Counted from the first letter of the stretch, positions 8,561 to 17,984 are shown. The stretch is DNA of 64,000 nucleotides from Bacteroidota bacterium (GCA_023251455.1 JAHEYT010000031.1:1-64000), one strand, 5' to 3'. Translations and numbers: made by a program. Notes: generated by a model from the sequence alone, not told the origin.

Positions 8561-10006
8561 TTATTCCTTGCTAATTAATTCTTTGGCTGTTTCCTGAATG
8601 ATTTCCCATGCTTGAATAACGTGACTTGATTCTGTATTGGTTTGTCCGATGCACATCCGAAGTACGTAGCGCCCATTGATAACTGTATGCGTGAAGTACA
8701 TTTTCCCCTGATTGTTGATTGCTTCGAGTAGCTTCTTATTGAAATCGTCGCCTTTTTTATGGGCAAAGCAAACCAGATTGAGTGGGGCAGGGGCGATCAG
8801 CTCAAAATCTGCTGAAGTTCTGACCCATTCGGCAAACTGCTGTGCCATATTAATATGTTGCTGAATATGATATCGCAATCCGTTTACTCCATAATGCCTG
8901 ATGACAAACCAGAGTTTCAGCGAACGAAACCTGCGCCCAAGTTGAATGTGCCAGTCGCGGTAATCAAATACAGCCCCACTTTCAGTAGCTTGATTTTTCA
9001 AATATTCAGGAAGAATACTCAATGTTTTAATCAGCACCGACCGATCGGCCACAAAAAAGCAGTTGCAGTCGAAATTGGTAAACATCCATTTGTGCGGATT
9101 AAACGAGAAACTGTCGGCCAGCTCTACGCCATTCAGCAGGTATCGATATTCAGGACAAATAGCCGCTGTGCCCGACATGGCTGCATCAATGTGCATCCAA
9201 AGTTCGTATTTCTGGCAAATTTTGCCTATCTCAGGTAACGGATCCATGGCATTTGTTGAAGTAGTTCCAACGGTGGCGCAAACAAAGAAAGGGATTAACC
9301 CGTTTTGTACGTCGTTTTTAATTGCGGTTTCAAGCAAATCTGGCCGCATCGCGAGGTTTTCATCTACTTCAACCAAGCGAAGGTTATTTTTCCCGATTCC
9401 GGCAATTTTTATGGCTTTTTCTACCGAAGAATGGGTATGACTCGAAATATACGCAACCAGGTTTCCCAAATTTCCGGAGTCGTTGGTTTGATAATTGGTT
9501 TTTCGTTCGCGTGCGGCCAATACAGCACTTAATGCGGCACTCGATGCGGTATCCTGAATAACTGCGCCGCCGACAGAAGTCGATCGGAATTTTTCAGGAA
9601 GTTGAAGCATTTCGGCCAGCCAATCCAAAACCTGCGTTTCGAGCTCGGTGCAGGCAGGGCTGGTTGCCCAAAGCATTCCCTGAACTCCTAGTCCGGATGA
9701 AAGCAAATCGCCCAGAACTGACGGCCCGGACGAATTGGATGGGAAATAGGCGAAGAAGTTGGGCGATTGCCAATGGGTAATGCCGGGCAAAATAATGGAA
9801 TTCACATCGGCCATGATTTGTTCCATCGATTCACTTTCTGCTGGTGGAGCATCAGGCAACTGGTTTTTTATTTCTCCGGGCTTGACTTGCGATAACACCG
9901 GATATTTTTCAATGTTTTCGTAATAGTCGGCAATCCAGTCAATCATTAGTTTTCCTTGTTTCCTGAATTCGTTAGGAGACATGTGATAGTTTTGGGTATT
10001 TTCCAT
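8561..10006 (-). CDS. PLP-dependent aromatic-L-amino-acid decarboxylase family
   Basis: This 481-residue group II decarboxylase resembles aromatic amino acid (DOPA/tryptophan/tyrosine) decarboxylases. The N-terminal region has the WQSPNFFAYFPSNSS and LGVQGMLWATSPACTELE motifs, and the PLP lysine is K306 in FNPHKWMF. The product would be an aromatic amine plus CO2; the exact substrate cannot be assigned from sequence alone. It starts 8 bases after the acylphosphatase stop, so the two form an operon. Confidence 0.93.
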   Translation of the reverse strand: MENTQNYHMSPNEFRKQGKLMIDWIADYYENIEKYPVLSQVKPGEIKNQLPDAPPAESESMEQIMADVNSIILPGITHWQSPNFFAYFPSNSSGPSVLGDLLSSGLGVQGMLWATSPACTELETQVLDWLAEMLQLPEKFRSTSVGGAVIQDTASSAALSAVLAARERKTNYQTNDSGNLGNLVAYISSHTHSSVEKAIKIAGIGKNNLRLVEVDENLAMRPDLLETAIKNDVQNGLIPFFVCATVGTTSTNAMDPLPEIGKICQKYELWMHIDAAMSGTAAICPEYRYLLNGVELADSFSFNPHKWMFTNFDCNCFFVADRSVLIKTLSILPEYLKNQATESGAVFDYRDWHIQLGRRFRSLKLWFVIRHYGVNGLRYHIQQHINMAQQFAEWVRTSADFELIAPAPLNLVCFAHKKGDDFNKKLLEAINNQGKMYFTHTVINGRYVLRMCIGQTNTESSHVIQAWEIIQETAKELISKE

Positions 10007-10014
10007 TGGTAATT

Positions 10015-10290
10015 TTAGCGAATTGTAAAGTTTGTAAATGTTCTCGTTGGTGTAATTTCAGAAACAGCGAATGTCTTAACGATGGCTCTGGTGGGACCTG
10101 TTTTCATCCAGTCGATAAAGACATCGAGATTTTCGGGTTCGCCGGTCGCTTCAATTTCAACTTTTCCATCAGGCGTATTTTTAACCCAACCCGAGATGTT
10201 GAATTCCGCCGCTTTGTGTTCAGAAAAATAGCGAAATCCCACTCCTTGAACCCGTCCTGTAATGACCAGATAGACCGATTTAACTGGCAT
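10015..10290 (-). CDS. acyP: Acylphosphatase
   Basis: This 91-residue small enzyme hydrolyses acyl phosphates. The family signature is intact: GRVQGVGFRYF, holding the phosphate-binding Arg, and the SGWVKNTPDGKVEIEATG region with the catalytic Asn. Length is typical. It lies directly upstream of, and is probably co-transcribed with, the decarboxylase. The link between the two activities is unclear. Confidence 0.95.
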   Translation of the reverse strand: MPVKSVYLVITGRVQGVGFRYFSEHKAAEFNISGWVKNTPDGKVEIEATGEPENLDVFIDWMKTGPTRAIVKTFAVSEITPTRTFTNFTIR

Positions 10291-10335
10291 AATTCGTTTA
10301 AAAATTGACTTGGATTAAAAGTGGGTGTGGTCTGG

Positions 10336-10704
10336 TTATGTTGTTGGTGTATTGGTAAACTCAGCAATTGTTTCAGGCTGAATTAAAGCCCAAATGGAAT
10401 AGATTCCGATGGCTGTTCCAAACGGAAAACTAAATATTTCAACGACTGAAAGAATAAGGGTAAGAACACGCGCCCATTCTTTCCTTTTGTAAAGCCCCAT
10501 TCCGGCCAAAATGCCAGGCACCGATATAATAATAAATACAATTGCTAAAATATCTGCAATTAGCGAAAGAATCGTTGCTCCATTTGCATCATCGACAAAT
10601 CCTCCAACCAATTTAAGTACTGTAAAAATCAGGAAGGCAATTAGTAAATTGAAAATACTTAATCCGATTTGAAGGGCGGCAACAATGTTAATGTGTTTTT
10701 CCAT
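10336..10704 (-). CDS. Small membrane protein of unknown function
   Basis: This is a 122-residue protein with three to four hydrophobic segments (about 8-35, 45-70 and 80-107). It has a cytoplasmic-looking YKRKEWARVLTL loop, a motif seen in small DUF-type membrane proteins of Bacteroidota. I do not recognise a specific family. It precedes the acylphosphatase by 45 bases on the same strand, so it may head the same transcript. Confidence 0.7.
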   Translation of the reverse strand: MEKHINIVAALQIGLSIFNLLIAFLIFTVLKLVGGFVDDANGATILSLIADILAIVFIIISVPGILAGMGLYKRKEWARVLTLILSVVEIFSFPFGTAIGIYSIWALIQPETIAEFTNTPTT

Positions 10705-10814
10705 GGTAGTAAGTTTAGGTAGATTTTTGCTGATTTAAAAGTATAAATTCTTTGATATTTATTTAGCTTTAAGGTCGATTATTATAAGTCATTAATTGGA
10801 AAGGAATTAAAACA

Positions 10815-11066
10815 ATGGCCGTTTTAAAAGTACTATTTCTTGCAGTTGTGGTGATGGCGTTGGTAGTGGTTGGTCTCGCAATTCAAACCTTGTTTAAAAA
10901 AGGTGGAAAATTTCCGAATACACATATCGGAAGCAATAAATACATGAAAGAAAATGGCGTAACCTGCGCCCAAACTTTCGATAAAATGGAGCAGGCAAAG
11001 GCAAGGAAAGAACTTCGGTTCAAGCAGCTTTCGTTGGATGAGTCTGATACGAAAAACTTTTGTTGA
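10815..11066 (+). CDS. Small single-span membrane protein (possible NqrM-like role)
   Basis: This 83-residue protein has one N-terminal transmembrane segment (about 3-26), then a basic stretch, FKKGGKFPNTHIGSNKYMK, and two cysteines (C51 in GVTCAQT and C83, the last residue). Similar short proteins are widespread in Bacteroidota as conserved hypotheticals. The layout of one membrane anchor plus a Cys-bearing tail and the location 1 kb from nqrF recall NqrM, the protein that delivers iron to Na+-NQR in Proteobacteria. However, the four-Cys NqrM pattern is absent, so this is only a hypothesis. Confidence 0.7.
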   Translation: MAVLKVLFLAVVVMALVVVGLAIQTLFKKGGKFPNTHIGSNKYMKENGVTCAQTFDKMEQAKARKELRFKQLSLDESDTKNFC

Positions 11067-11104
11067 AACAGGGCCTTTTTATCAATGGAAGATAAAAAAT
11101 AGGC

Positions 11105-11911
11105 TTATTGCAGCTGAAGTATTTCTTGATTCCTCGAGTTTCGCTTAATAAAATGTATGGAAATTTCATTAAAAATGGTTGCCTGATCGAGATTACAGCA
11201 ATGACCACTGTTTTTGATTATTTCCAGTTTCGCATGTACATGACTTTTGACCAAATCGGCCACCATTGGCAAAAACATATGATCGCCATCGCCCATCAGG
11301 TATAAAACCGGAGCCGACGGTTCTCGGCGCAAAAACTCATTGAGGTTCGATTTAATTTCACGGGTCATATTCATCCATTTTGCAAATTCCTTTTCACCAA
11401 GCTTAATGGCTTCCTTAACGAAAATATTGCGCGATTCACGATGTTTCCGGTAGGGCATCAGTATTAAGGCATTTAGTTTATACAACCACATGTATGGCAA
11501 TACCGAATTTAGGATCTTTGCCATTCCAATAAGCACTTTGAGTGTTTTGTTGAATTGAATAATTGCTCCACCCAGAACAATAGATTCGGCTCTTCCGGGA
11601 GCGAGTTTGTCAATTGCCCTGATTACGATGCATCCCAAGGAAATGCCAACCAGATGAGCTTTTCGGATTTCGTAATGATCCATCAGATGAATCACATCCA
11701 ATGCAACTTCATCAAACGAATATCCTGAATTTTCTTCCTGACTGGTAGGTTTCGATTTGCCGTGGCCGCGAAGATCGACAAGGAGGACATTAAAATGCTT
11801 CTTGAATTCTTTTAGCTGCCGAAACCATACCACGTTGCTGCCTCCTGCGCCGTGCACGAACACAACCCATGTTTTAGATTTCGGATGTATGAATTTGCGG
11901 TGATAAATCAT
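11105..11911 (-). CDS. Alpha/beta-fold hydrolase
   Basis: This 268-residue hydrolase has the oxyanion-hole motif VHGAGGSN (about 17-24), the nucleophile elbow GISLGC, an Asp in MGDGDHMF and a late His in NSGHCCN, making a full Ser-Asp-His triad. Substrate is unknown. I chose the ATG at 11911 (MIYHRKFIHP) because the longer frame adds 20 hydrophobic residues that overlap the nqr terminator region. It lies downstream of nqrF on the same strand but beyond a terminator. Confidence 0.88.
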   Translation of the reverse strand: MIYHRKFIHPKSKTWVVFVHGAGGSNVVWFRQLKEFKKHFNVLLVDLRGHGKSKPTSQEENSGYSFDEVALDVIHLMDHYEIRKAHLVGISLGCIVIRAIDKLAPGRAESIVLGGAIIQFNKTLKVLIGMAKILNSVLPYMWLYKLNALILMPYRKHRESRNIFVKEAIKLGEKEFAKWMNMTREIKSNLNEFLRREPSAPVLYLMGDGDHMFLPMVADLVKSHVHAKLEIIKNSGHCCNLDQATIFNEISIHFIKRNSRNQEILQLQ

Positions 11912-11953
11912 GGCACAAAAATAATAGAAAATGAAGGCTTGTACTGGCATACG

Positions 11954-11993
11954 ACATAAAAAAAGACGCAATACAATCGTATGACGTCTTTTC
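11954..11993 (-). terminator. Terminator of the nqr operon
   Basis: AAAAGACG and CGTCTTTT form an 8-bp stem; on the minus strand it is followed by seven T. It begins 20 bases after the nqrF stop. Confidence 0.85.
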
Positions 11994-12012
11994 TCTCAAA
12001 AAAATGTTGGGA

Positions 12013-13269
12013 TTAACCTCCGAAGTCGTCAAATAAAACGTTTTCGTCAGGCACTCCAAGATCGTAAAGCATTTTATTTACGGCACTGTTCATCATCGGT
12101 GGACCGCACAAGTAATAATCAATTTCTTCAGGTTCTTCATGTTTACTCAGGTATTGATCGTAAATTACCTGATGAATAAAACCTTTATTCCCAGTCCAGT
12201 TATCTTCGGGTTGTGGATCGGATAAGGCAAGATGGAATGAAAAATTCGGAAAGTTCTTTTGAATGTCCATGAACTCTTCGTAGTAAAATACTTCTCTCCA
12301 CGAACGGGCACCATACCAGAACGTGACTTTCTTTTTGGTTTCTTTCAAAGTATGAAACAGATGGAACAGATGCGACCGCATTGGAGCCATACCGGCACCA
12401 CCGCCAATAAACATCATTTCGTTGTCATTATTTTTCAGGAAGAATTCGCCGTAAGGACCCGAGATGGTTACCTTATCGCCAGGTTTACGCGAGAAAATAA
12501 ATGAAGAACAAATTCCCGGGTTTATTTTCTGGAAACCGCCATTGACGCGGTCAAACGGAGGAGTTGCAATGCGGATGTTCAGCATCACAATGTTTCCTTC
12601 GGCAGGGTGGTTGGCCATTGAATAAGCGCGGAAAGTAGGCTCCGGATTCTTCATTTGAAGGTTAAATATTCCAAATTTCTCCCATTCCGGGCGGTATTCG
12701 TCGCCAATGACCATGTCTTTAAAATCGATATCGATTTTTGGAACATCAATCTGGATGTATCCGCCTGATTTAAAATTCAGGTTTTCACCTTCAGGAAGTT
12801 TAACCACAAATTCTTTGATGTAGGTGGCCACATTGTTGTTCGAGACCACTTCGCATTCCCATTTTTTTACGCCCAGCACATGCTCCGGAACTTCAATTTT
12901 CATGTCTTCGCGAACCTTAACCTGACAGCCCAGGCGCCAGTGTTCGTGCTGTTCCTTGCGGGTGAAATGATCCGTCTCCGTAGCCAGAATCGAACCTCCG
13001 CCTTCGATGACTTGACAACGACATTGGGCGCAGGTACCGCCTCCGCCACACGCAGAAGGAAGAAATATCCCACTTTCGGACAAGGTTGAAAGAAGCGAAC
13101 TTCCAGGATTTACAATTACTTCTTTTTCATCGTTAATGCTAATTTTTACCTGACCTACGGCAGTTAGTTTAGCTCTGGCAAACAACAATGCCGAAACCAA
13201 TACCAGAACGATGACCAAAAAAGCCAGAATGCTTGAAATGACTACAAAAATGACTGAACCTAATATCAT
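12013..13269 (-). CDS. nqrF: Na+-translocating NADH:quinone reductase subunit F
   Basis: This 418-residue subunit takes electrons from NADH into the Na+ pump. It has one N-terminal membrane anchor (about 3-30), then a ferredoxin-type 2Fe-2S domain with cysteines in SACGGGGTCAQCRC and a later WRLGC. An FAD-binding domain follows (RAYSMANHP) and then an NADH-binding domain (FIGGGAGMAPMRSH, YYLCGPPMM). The terminal DDFGG is conserved. It is the last gene of nqrABCDEF, with a 22-base gap to nqrE. Confidence 0.97.
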   Translation of the reverse strand: MILGSVIFVVISSILAFLVIVLVLVSALLFARAKLTAVGQVKISINDEKEVIVNPGSSLLSTLSESGIFLPSACGGGGTCAQCRCQVIEGGGSILATETDHFTRKEQHEHWRLGCQVKVREDMKIEVPEHVLGVKKWECEVVSNNNVATYIKEFVVKLPEGENLNFKSGGYIQIDVPKIDIDFKDMVIGDEYRPEWEKFGIFNLQMKNPEPTFRAYSMANHPAEGNIVMLNIRIATPPFDRVNGGFQKINPGICSSFIFSRKPGDKVTISGPYGEFFLKNNDNEMMFIGGGAGMAPMRSHLFHLFHTLKETKKKVTFWYGARSWREVFYYEEFMDIQKNFPNFSFHLALSDPQPEDNWTGNKGFIHQVIYDQYLSKHEEPEEIDYYLCGPPMMNSAVNKMLYDLGVPDENVLFDDFGG

Positions 13270-13291
13270 TGGATTTATTTTTTTATTAGCA

Positions 13292-13909
13292 TTAAATTTT
13301 TATCCCCATGAAACTCATGAATGCAAGTCCCATTAAACCGGTAACTATAAATGTAATACCAATACCCCGGAGTGGGGCAGGAATTTTATTGTATTTCAGT
13401 TTTTCGCGAATAGCCGCCAGAGACACAATGGCAAGAGCCCAACCGATGCCAGATCCTAATCCCCAGGATAAAACTTCGCCCATATTTTTGTATTCTCGTT
13501 GTTCCATAAATAAAGAACCACCGAGAATGGCGCAGTTCACAGCTATCAGAGGGAGAAAAATCCCAAGGGAATTATATAGAGCCGGAGAAAATTTTTCAAT
13601 GATCATCTCAACTAATTGAGTCATAGCTGCAATGGTTGCAATAAAAACCATAAAACTCAGGAACGATAAGTCAACATCTTTGAAACTATCGCCAAGCCAT
13701 ACTAACGCACCAGGCTTCATCACATGTTTGAGCAGCAAATAGTTAATAGGGACAGTTATTACTTGTACGAAAACTACAGCAACACCTAGCCCCAAAGAAG
13801 TTTTAACAGTTTTTGATACGGCCAGGTAGGAACACATCCCAAGAAACAGGGCAAATATCATATTGTCGATGAATATGGCCCGTATGAATATGTTTATAAT
13901 TTCTTGCAT
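13292..13909 (-). CDS. nqrE: Na+-NQR subunit E
   Basis: This 205-residue integral membrane protein has six predicted helices and is homologous to NqrD and RnfA. The family start (NIFIRAIFIDNMIFALFLGM) carries the FLGMCSYLA motif; the conserved Cys there and the one in NCAILGG are those proposed to hold the intramembrane iron centre. It sits between nqrD and nqrF with 21-22 base gaps. Confidence 0.96.
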   Translation of the reverse strand: MQEIINIFIRAIFIDNMIFALFLGMCSYLAVSKTVKTSLGLGVAVVFVQVITVPINYLLLKHVMKPGALVWLGDSFKDVDLSFLSFMVFIATIAAMTQLVEMIIEKFSPALYNSLGIFLPLIAVNCAILGGSLFMEQREYKNMGEVLSWGLGSGIGWALAIVSLAAIREKLKYNKIPAPLRGIGITFIVTGLMGLAFMSFMGIKI

Positions 13910-13930
13910 AATCGGTTGGTATAATAGGGA

Positions 13931-14563
13931 TTAATCTTTTTCAATCAGTTCTTTATTGAAGCTCCGCTGTATCCAGATGATAACGCCAACGAGGATAAGT
14001 GCCATGGTAGGCATAATCATCATTCCGTTGTTAATGTATCCTGTATCGTAAAATGACTTCGGAACAACATTATATCCAAGGATAGCGCCTGAACCAAAAA
14101 GCTCCCGGATGAAGCCAATAAAAATTAAAATCATGGCATACCCAAGTCCATTTCCAATTCCATCGACAAATGAAGGCCAGGGTTTATTGCCCATAGCAAA
14201 TGCCTCCAAACGGCCCATGATAATACAGTTGGTAATAATTAGCCCGACATAGACAGAAAGTTGTTTGCTGACATCATAAACAAATGCCCTTAGTAGCTGA
14301 TCCACGAGAATTACCATAGTGGCTACAACAACCAATTGCACGATGATGCGGATGCGTGGAGGAATGTAGTTACGCATCGCAGAGATTACAAGATTTGAGA
14401 TTGCTGTAACCACTAAAACCGATAGTCCCATTACAATTGCCGGTTTTAACTTCACCGTTACTGCCAAGGCCGAACAAATTCCGAGGATTTGTACCGTGAT
14501 CGGATTTTGCAAATTTAGGGGATTAGCAAGCAGTTTGAAATTTTTGGAAGATAATATGTTCAT
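13931..14563 (-). CDS. nqrD: Na+-NQR subunit D
   Basis: This is a 210-residue, six-helix membrane subunit homologous to NqrE. The paired motifs are visible: GICSALAVT (about 30) and ITNCIIMGRLEAFAMGN (about 110), which include the cysteines associated with the buried iron centre. It lies 13 bases after nqrC in the operon. Confidence 0.96.
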   Translation of the reverse strand: MNILSSKNFKLLANPLNLQNPITVQILGICSALAVTVKLKPAIVMGLSVLVVTAISNLVISAMRNYIPPRIRIIVQLVVVATMVILVDQLLRAFVYDVSKQLSVYVGLIITNCIIMGRLEAFAMGNKPWPSFVDGIGNGLGYAMILIFIGFIRELFGSGAILGYNVVPKSFYDTGYINNGMMIMPTMALILVGVIIWIQRSFNKELIEKD

Positions 14564-14576
14564 CGCTATCGGGTTT

Positions 14577-15281
14577 TTAATGACGATTTTGAATAAAATA
14601 AGTTTTATATTGGATCAGGCAACTATCGAGCATCGCTTCGAGTCCCTTTGAGGTAATAGTTCCTCCTGAAATGGCATCTACTGCATGAGGATCATCTTTC
14701 GGCGCCCCTCCTTTTACAATCTTAATGGATACGAAATCAGTTGAATCTTTAAAAATTGTTTTGTCGGCAAAAGGTTGTTGAAACCAACTCAGTGAAATTT
14801 CGGCGCCGAGTCCCGGAGTTTCGCCCTGGTGGTCAAATGTTACTCCGTAAATGGTGTTCATATCGGGTTTTAAAGAAACATAACCCCAAATCGGTCCCCA
14901 AAGGCCCTTACCTCTTACAGGTAATGAATAAGCATTGGTCTGATCGTCGAGCGTGCCCACGAAAACAGGCAATAATCTTTGTGAGGCAGGTTTCTCAAGC
15001 TCAATTTTTAACTCAACATCAAATGCAGTTACACCATCTTGTTTCTCTCCTTTTTTGTTGATTACATAACTGTCGGTAATATACTTGGCATAGAGGTCGA
15101 CAGCATTTTTGGTTGTTGATGGTATCCGGATAGAAGTCAGAATGTTTTGTTTCTTCTCCACCTCAATGTTTTTATCCTGAAACGGTTTCAGTTGCATTGC
15201 AGCCATTGATAGAAGCAATGCAACTATAATAACCATTACCGTGGAAAAGATAAAAATATAGGTATTACTAAAGTTTTTCAT
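14577..15281 (-). CDS. nqrC: Na+-NQR subunit C (covalent FMN subunit)
   Basis: This 234-residue subunit has one N-terminal membrane anchor (about 7-28) and a periplasmic FMN-binding domain. The flavin-attachment motif reads DAISGGTITS, where the Thr would carry FMN through a phosphoester bond; most family members have SGAT, so the Ala to Gly change is slight. The ApbE flavin transferase needed for this step is not in the window. The gene is 12 bases from nqrB. Confidence 0.95.
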   Translation of the reverse strand: MKNFSNTYIFIFSTVMVIIVALLLSMAAMQLKPFQDKNIEVEKKQNILTSIRIPSTTKNAVDLYAKYITDSYVINKKGEKQDGVTAFDVELKIELEKPASQRLLPVFVGTLDDQTNAYSLPVRGKGLWGPIWGYVSLKPDMNTIYGVTFDHQGETPGLGAEISLSWFQQPFADKTIFKDSTDFVSIKIVKGGAPKDDPHAVDAISGGTITSKGLEAMLDSCLIQYKTYFIQNRH

Positions 15282-15293
15282 TGTTTCCTGTGT

Positions 15294-16457
15294 TTAGGCG
15301 TTTGCTTTTAATTTTGCTCTTTTCAATCTGCGTTTAATATGCCCTTCGACAACAAAATAATCAATCAATGGCGACCAAACATTCATCAGCAGAATGGCTA
15401 GCATCATTCCTTCAGGATAAGCCGGATTAAATAACCTTATCAGGACGACAAGGAAACCAATCATAAAGCCATAAATCCATTTCCCTTTTTCGGTATGAGA
15501 TGCTGTAACCGGATCTGTAGCCATAAAGACTGTTCCAAAAGCGAATCCACCCATAACTAAATGATAATAGGCCGGAAGTGTCATATAATCATTTAATGGG
15601 AAAAGATTGCAAAGAAATCCCATGCTGAGTGTTCCGAGTACGACTGAAAGCATAATTTTCCAACTTCCGATACCAGTAAAAATTAGAATTGCAGCGCCTA
15701 TCAATATGGCTAATGTTGATGTTTCACCAATTGATCCGGGTATAAAACCCATAAACATATCGTAGAAGGATGCCATTTTTGATGCTGCACCTTGTCCAAT
15801 CTGGGCAAGAGGTGTGGCGCCTGAAAAACCATCAACGGGTACTTTGTTCGGAAGATCATAAATCCATACAGAATCGCCTGACATTTGTGAAGGATAGGCA
15901 AAGAACAGAAATGCGCGGGCAAGCAAGGCCACATTCATGATGTTATATCCGGTACCTCCAAATATTTCTTTGCCAAAAATTACCGCAAAAGCAACAGCAA
16001 GGGCAACCATCCAAAGCGGAATATTGACCGGAAGAATCAAAGGAATCAAAATCCCGGAGACGAGATATCCTTCGTTTACTTCGTGACCGCGGATTTGAGC
16101 CGCTATGAACTCAATTCCCAGGCCAACGCCATAAGAAACAACCATAATTGGTATGATTTTCAGGAAGCCAAAAAGGAAATTCTCAGCTATGCTTCTTTCA
16201 ATTCCAAATGCGAGACCATTCTGGTAACCAATGTTCCAGCTTCCAAAAAGCAAAGCAGGAACCAGCGCCAGGATCACAACTGTCATCGTCCGTTTTAAGT
16301 CGATGGCATCATGTATATGAGTTCCTGATTTGGAGGTGTGGTTGGGCGTGAACAGGAATGTCTCGATTGCACCAAACGTTGAACCGAATTTGGCCAGCTT
16401 CCCGCCTGCCTGAAAAAGCGGTTTCTTTTTATCTAAATATTTCCGGAGTGATTTCAT
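15294..16457 (-). CDS. nqrB: Na+-NQR subunit B (membrane, covalent FMN)
   Basis: This 387-residue polytopic subunit has about ten helices. The FMN motif VDGFSGATPLAQ (about residue 180) is intact, and FMATDPVTASHTEKG and the terminal ILLMNVWSPLIDYFVVEGH match the RnfD/NqrB family. It carries electrons from NqrC toward quinone, coupled to Na+ export. It lies 13 bases after nqrA. Confidence 0.97.
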   Translation of the reverse strand: MKSLRKYLDKKKPLFQAGGKLAKFGSTFGAIETFLFTPNHTSKSGTHIHDAIDLKRTMTVVILALVPALLFGSWNIGYQNGLAFGIERSIAENFLFGFLKIIPIMVVSYGVGLGIEFIAAQIRGHEVNEGYLVSGILIPLILPVNIPLWMVALAVAFAVIFGKEIFGGTGYNIMNVALLARAFLFFAYPSQMSGDSVWIYDLPNKVPVDGFSGATPLAQIGQGAASKMASFYDMFMGFIPGSIGETSTLAILIGAAILIFTGIGSWKIMLSVVLGTLSMGFLCNLFPLNDYMTLPAYYHLVMGGFAFGTVFMATDPVTASHTEKGKWIYGFMIGFLVVLIRLFNPAYPEGMMLAILLMNVWSPLIDYFVVEGHIKRRLKRAKLKANA

Positions 16458-16470
16458 CTTTAATTTCTTG

Positions 16471-17826
16471 TTAATTACCCAGTTCTTTAATCATCAAAGT
16501 AATGCCATCGCGTAAAATCCGCTGAACTTCAGTCTTCGAAGTACAAACATATTCACACAATGCAAGGTCTTCTTCAATCACTTCATAAATGCCCAGTTGT
16601 TCCATTTTGTCGATGTCGTCAGCAATGATTGCCTTCATCAGAAATACCGGGAGAATATCCATGGGGAGAACTTTTTCGTATTGACCGGTCATAACATAAG
16701 CGCGTTCTTCGCCATTCAGGTTCGAATCGGCTTTATATACTTTCTTCGGATTCAACCAGGAAAAGTAGGAATGCGAAATGCTGAACTTGTTCAGGCGAGG
16801 CATGGCCCATCCCAGAAATTCATAATAATCGCCTTCAGGAATAACCGTAACCTGTTGATCGTAAAAACCTAAGAACCCATCAGTTTCAATTTGGGTTCCA
16901 GTCAGCACGTTTCCTGAAATAAAACGTTCTTTGCCTTCTTGTTTAGTCGCATTTCTCAGTATACCTGATAGGTTGGTTCCATGTATCACTTTTAAGTACT
17001 TCGGAGATTTTACTTCTGAACCGACAAGAACAATAGTTTTTGTAAAATCGATCTTGCCTGTTTCAAATAAACGACCAATGTAAATAATTTCCTGTGGGCT
17101 GATTGTCCAGATGATGTCACCTTTATTGATAGGACTGACATGATGAATCTGAATTCCGACATTTCCGGCGGGGTGCGGACCATCGAACTGGGTGATTTCA
17201 ATGTTTTTAATTCCAGAAAAGAACCCGTTTGACTGTTCCGGACGAATCCCGACATGAACTTTGCCATCTGTCAACTTCGCCAAAGCATTAATTCCGGTTT
17301 GGAAAGTCGATGCCTGTCCCTTTAAAATAAATTCGTAATCGGGAGCGAGCGGAGCCGAATCAAATCCTGAAATGAAGATATGAAGCGGAGTGCTTTCATG
17401 TTTGGCAACAGTACCATAAGGGCGCTGTTTTAAAAACGGCCACAGTCCGCTAATTTTCAACTTTTCTTTGATTTCTTCCCTGGATAGATTTTTGGGATCG
17501 GTCTTAGCAAATTCGACACAATCGTTTTTACCATCTGCTTTAATGACAACTTCCAATACCTTTCGGCGTTCGCCTCTGTTTATTGCTAAAACTTCGCCAC
17601 TGACAGGAGCCGTAAATAAAATTTCAGGATTGTATTTATCGAAAAAAAGAGGTTCACCGGCTTTTACTTCCTGTCCGGCATTTACCAGTATTTTTGGCAT
17701 CAGTCCGGGAAAATCGGTCGGTTTAAGGGCAACAGAGTCCGCTTGGATCGATGCTCCAAAAATTTTCTCGGCATCCCCTTTTAAACGGATATTTAATCCA
17801 CGTTTTAAATTGATAACCTTTGACAT
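16471..17826 (-). CDS. nqrA: Na+-NQR subunit A
   Basis: This is the 451-residue soluble, membrane-attached subunit and the first gene of the operon. The start region MSKVINLKRGLNIRLKGDAE matches the biotin-lipoyl-like N-terminal domain of NqrA, and the protein ends in the family's helical C-terminus. Length is normal. A GAGGAAA ribosome binding site precedes the start. The gene diverges from the T9SS plug gene across a 193-base gap that holds a perfect short palindrome. Confidence 0.96.
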   Translation of the reverse strand: MSKVINLKRGLNIRLKGDAEKIFGASIQADSVALKPTDFPGLMPKILVNAGQEVKAGEPLFFDKYNPEILFTAPVSGEVLAINRGERRKVLEVVIKADGKNDCVEFAKTDPKNLSREEIKEKLKISGLWPFLKQRPYGTVAKHESTPLHIFISGFDSAPLAPDYEFILKGQASTFQTGINALAKLTDGKVHVGIRPEQSNGFFSGIKNIEITQFDGPHPAGNVGIQIHHVSPINKGDIIWTISPQEIIYIGRLFETGKIDFTKTIVLVGSEVKSPKYLKVIHGTNLSGILRNATKQEGKERFISGNVLTGTQIETDGFLGFYDQQVTVIPEGDYYEFLGWAMPRLNKFSISHSYFSWLNPKKVYKADSNLNGEERAYVMTGQYEKVLPMDILPVFLMKAIIADDIDKMEQLGIYEVIEEDLALCEYVCTSKTEVQRILRDGITLMIKELGN

Positions 17827-17970
17827 TGTGTTTCCTCGTATGGTTAGGGTTAAGATTTTTAAAAGTAAAAAAATTAAAATCTTTTCACAATCTTTGTTTC
17901 AAGAACTTACATGAATTGAAATATTTATATATCTGGAGCCGTTTGCTTAAATGGTACAATTTTTGAAAAT

Positions 17971-17984
17971 TTGGGTTTACCCAA
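17971..17984. promoter_or_regulatory. Palindrome in the nqrA / T9SS-plug divergent gap
   Basis: TTGGGT-TT-ACCCAA is a perfect 6-bp dyad, 36 bases before the plug-protein start and 145 bases before nqrA. Its position suggests an operator acting on the plug gene or on both; this is inferred from location. Confidence 0.35.

Noticed and set aside
11912..11971. Longer start of the alpha/beta hydrolase
   Set aside because: The extra residues overlap the nqr terminator and have no family support.
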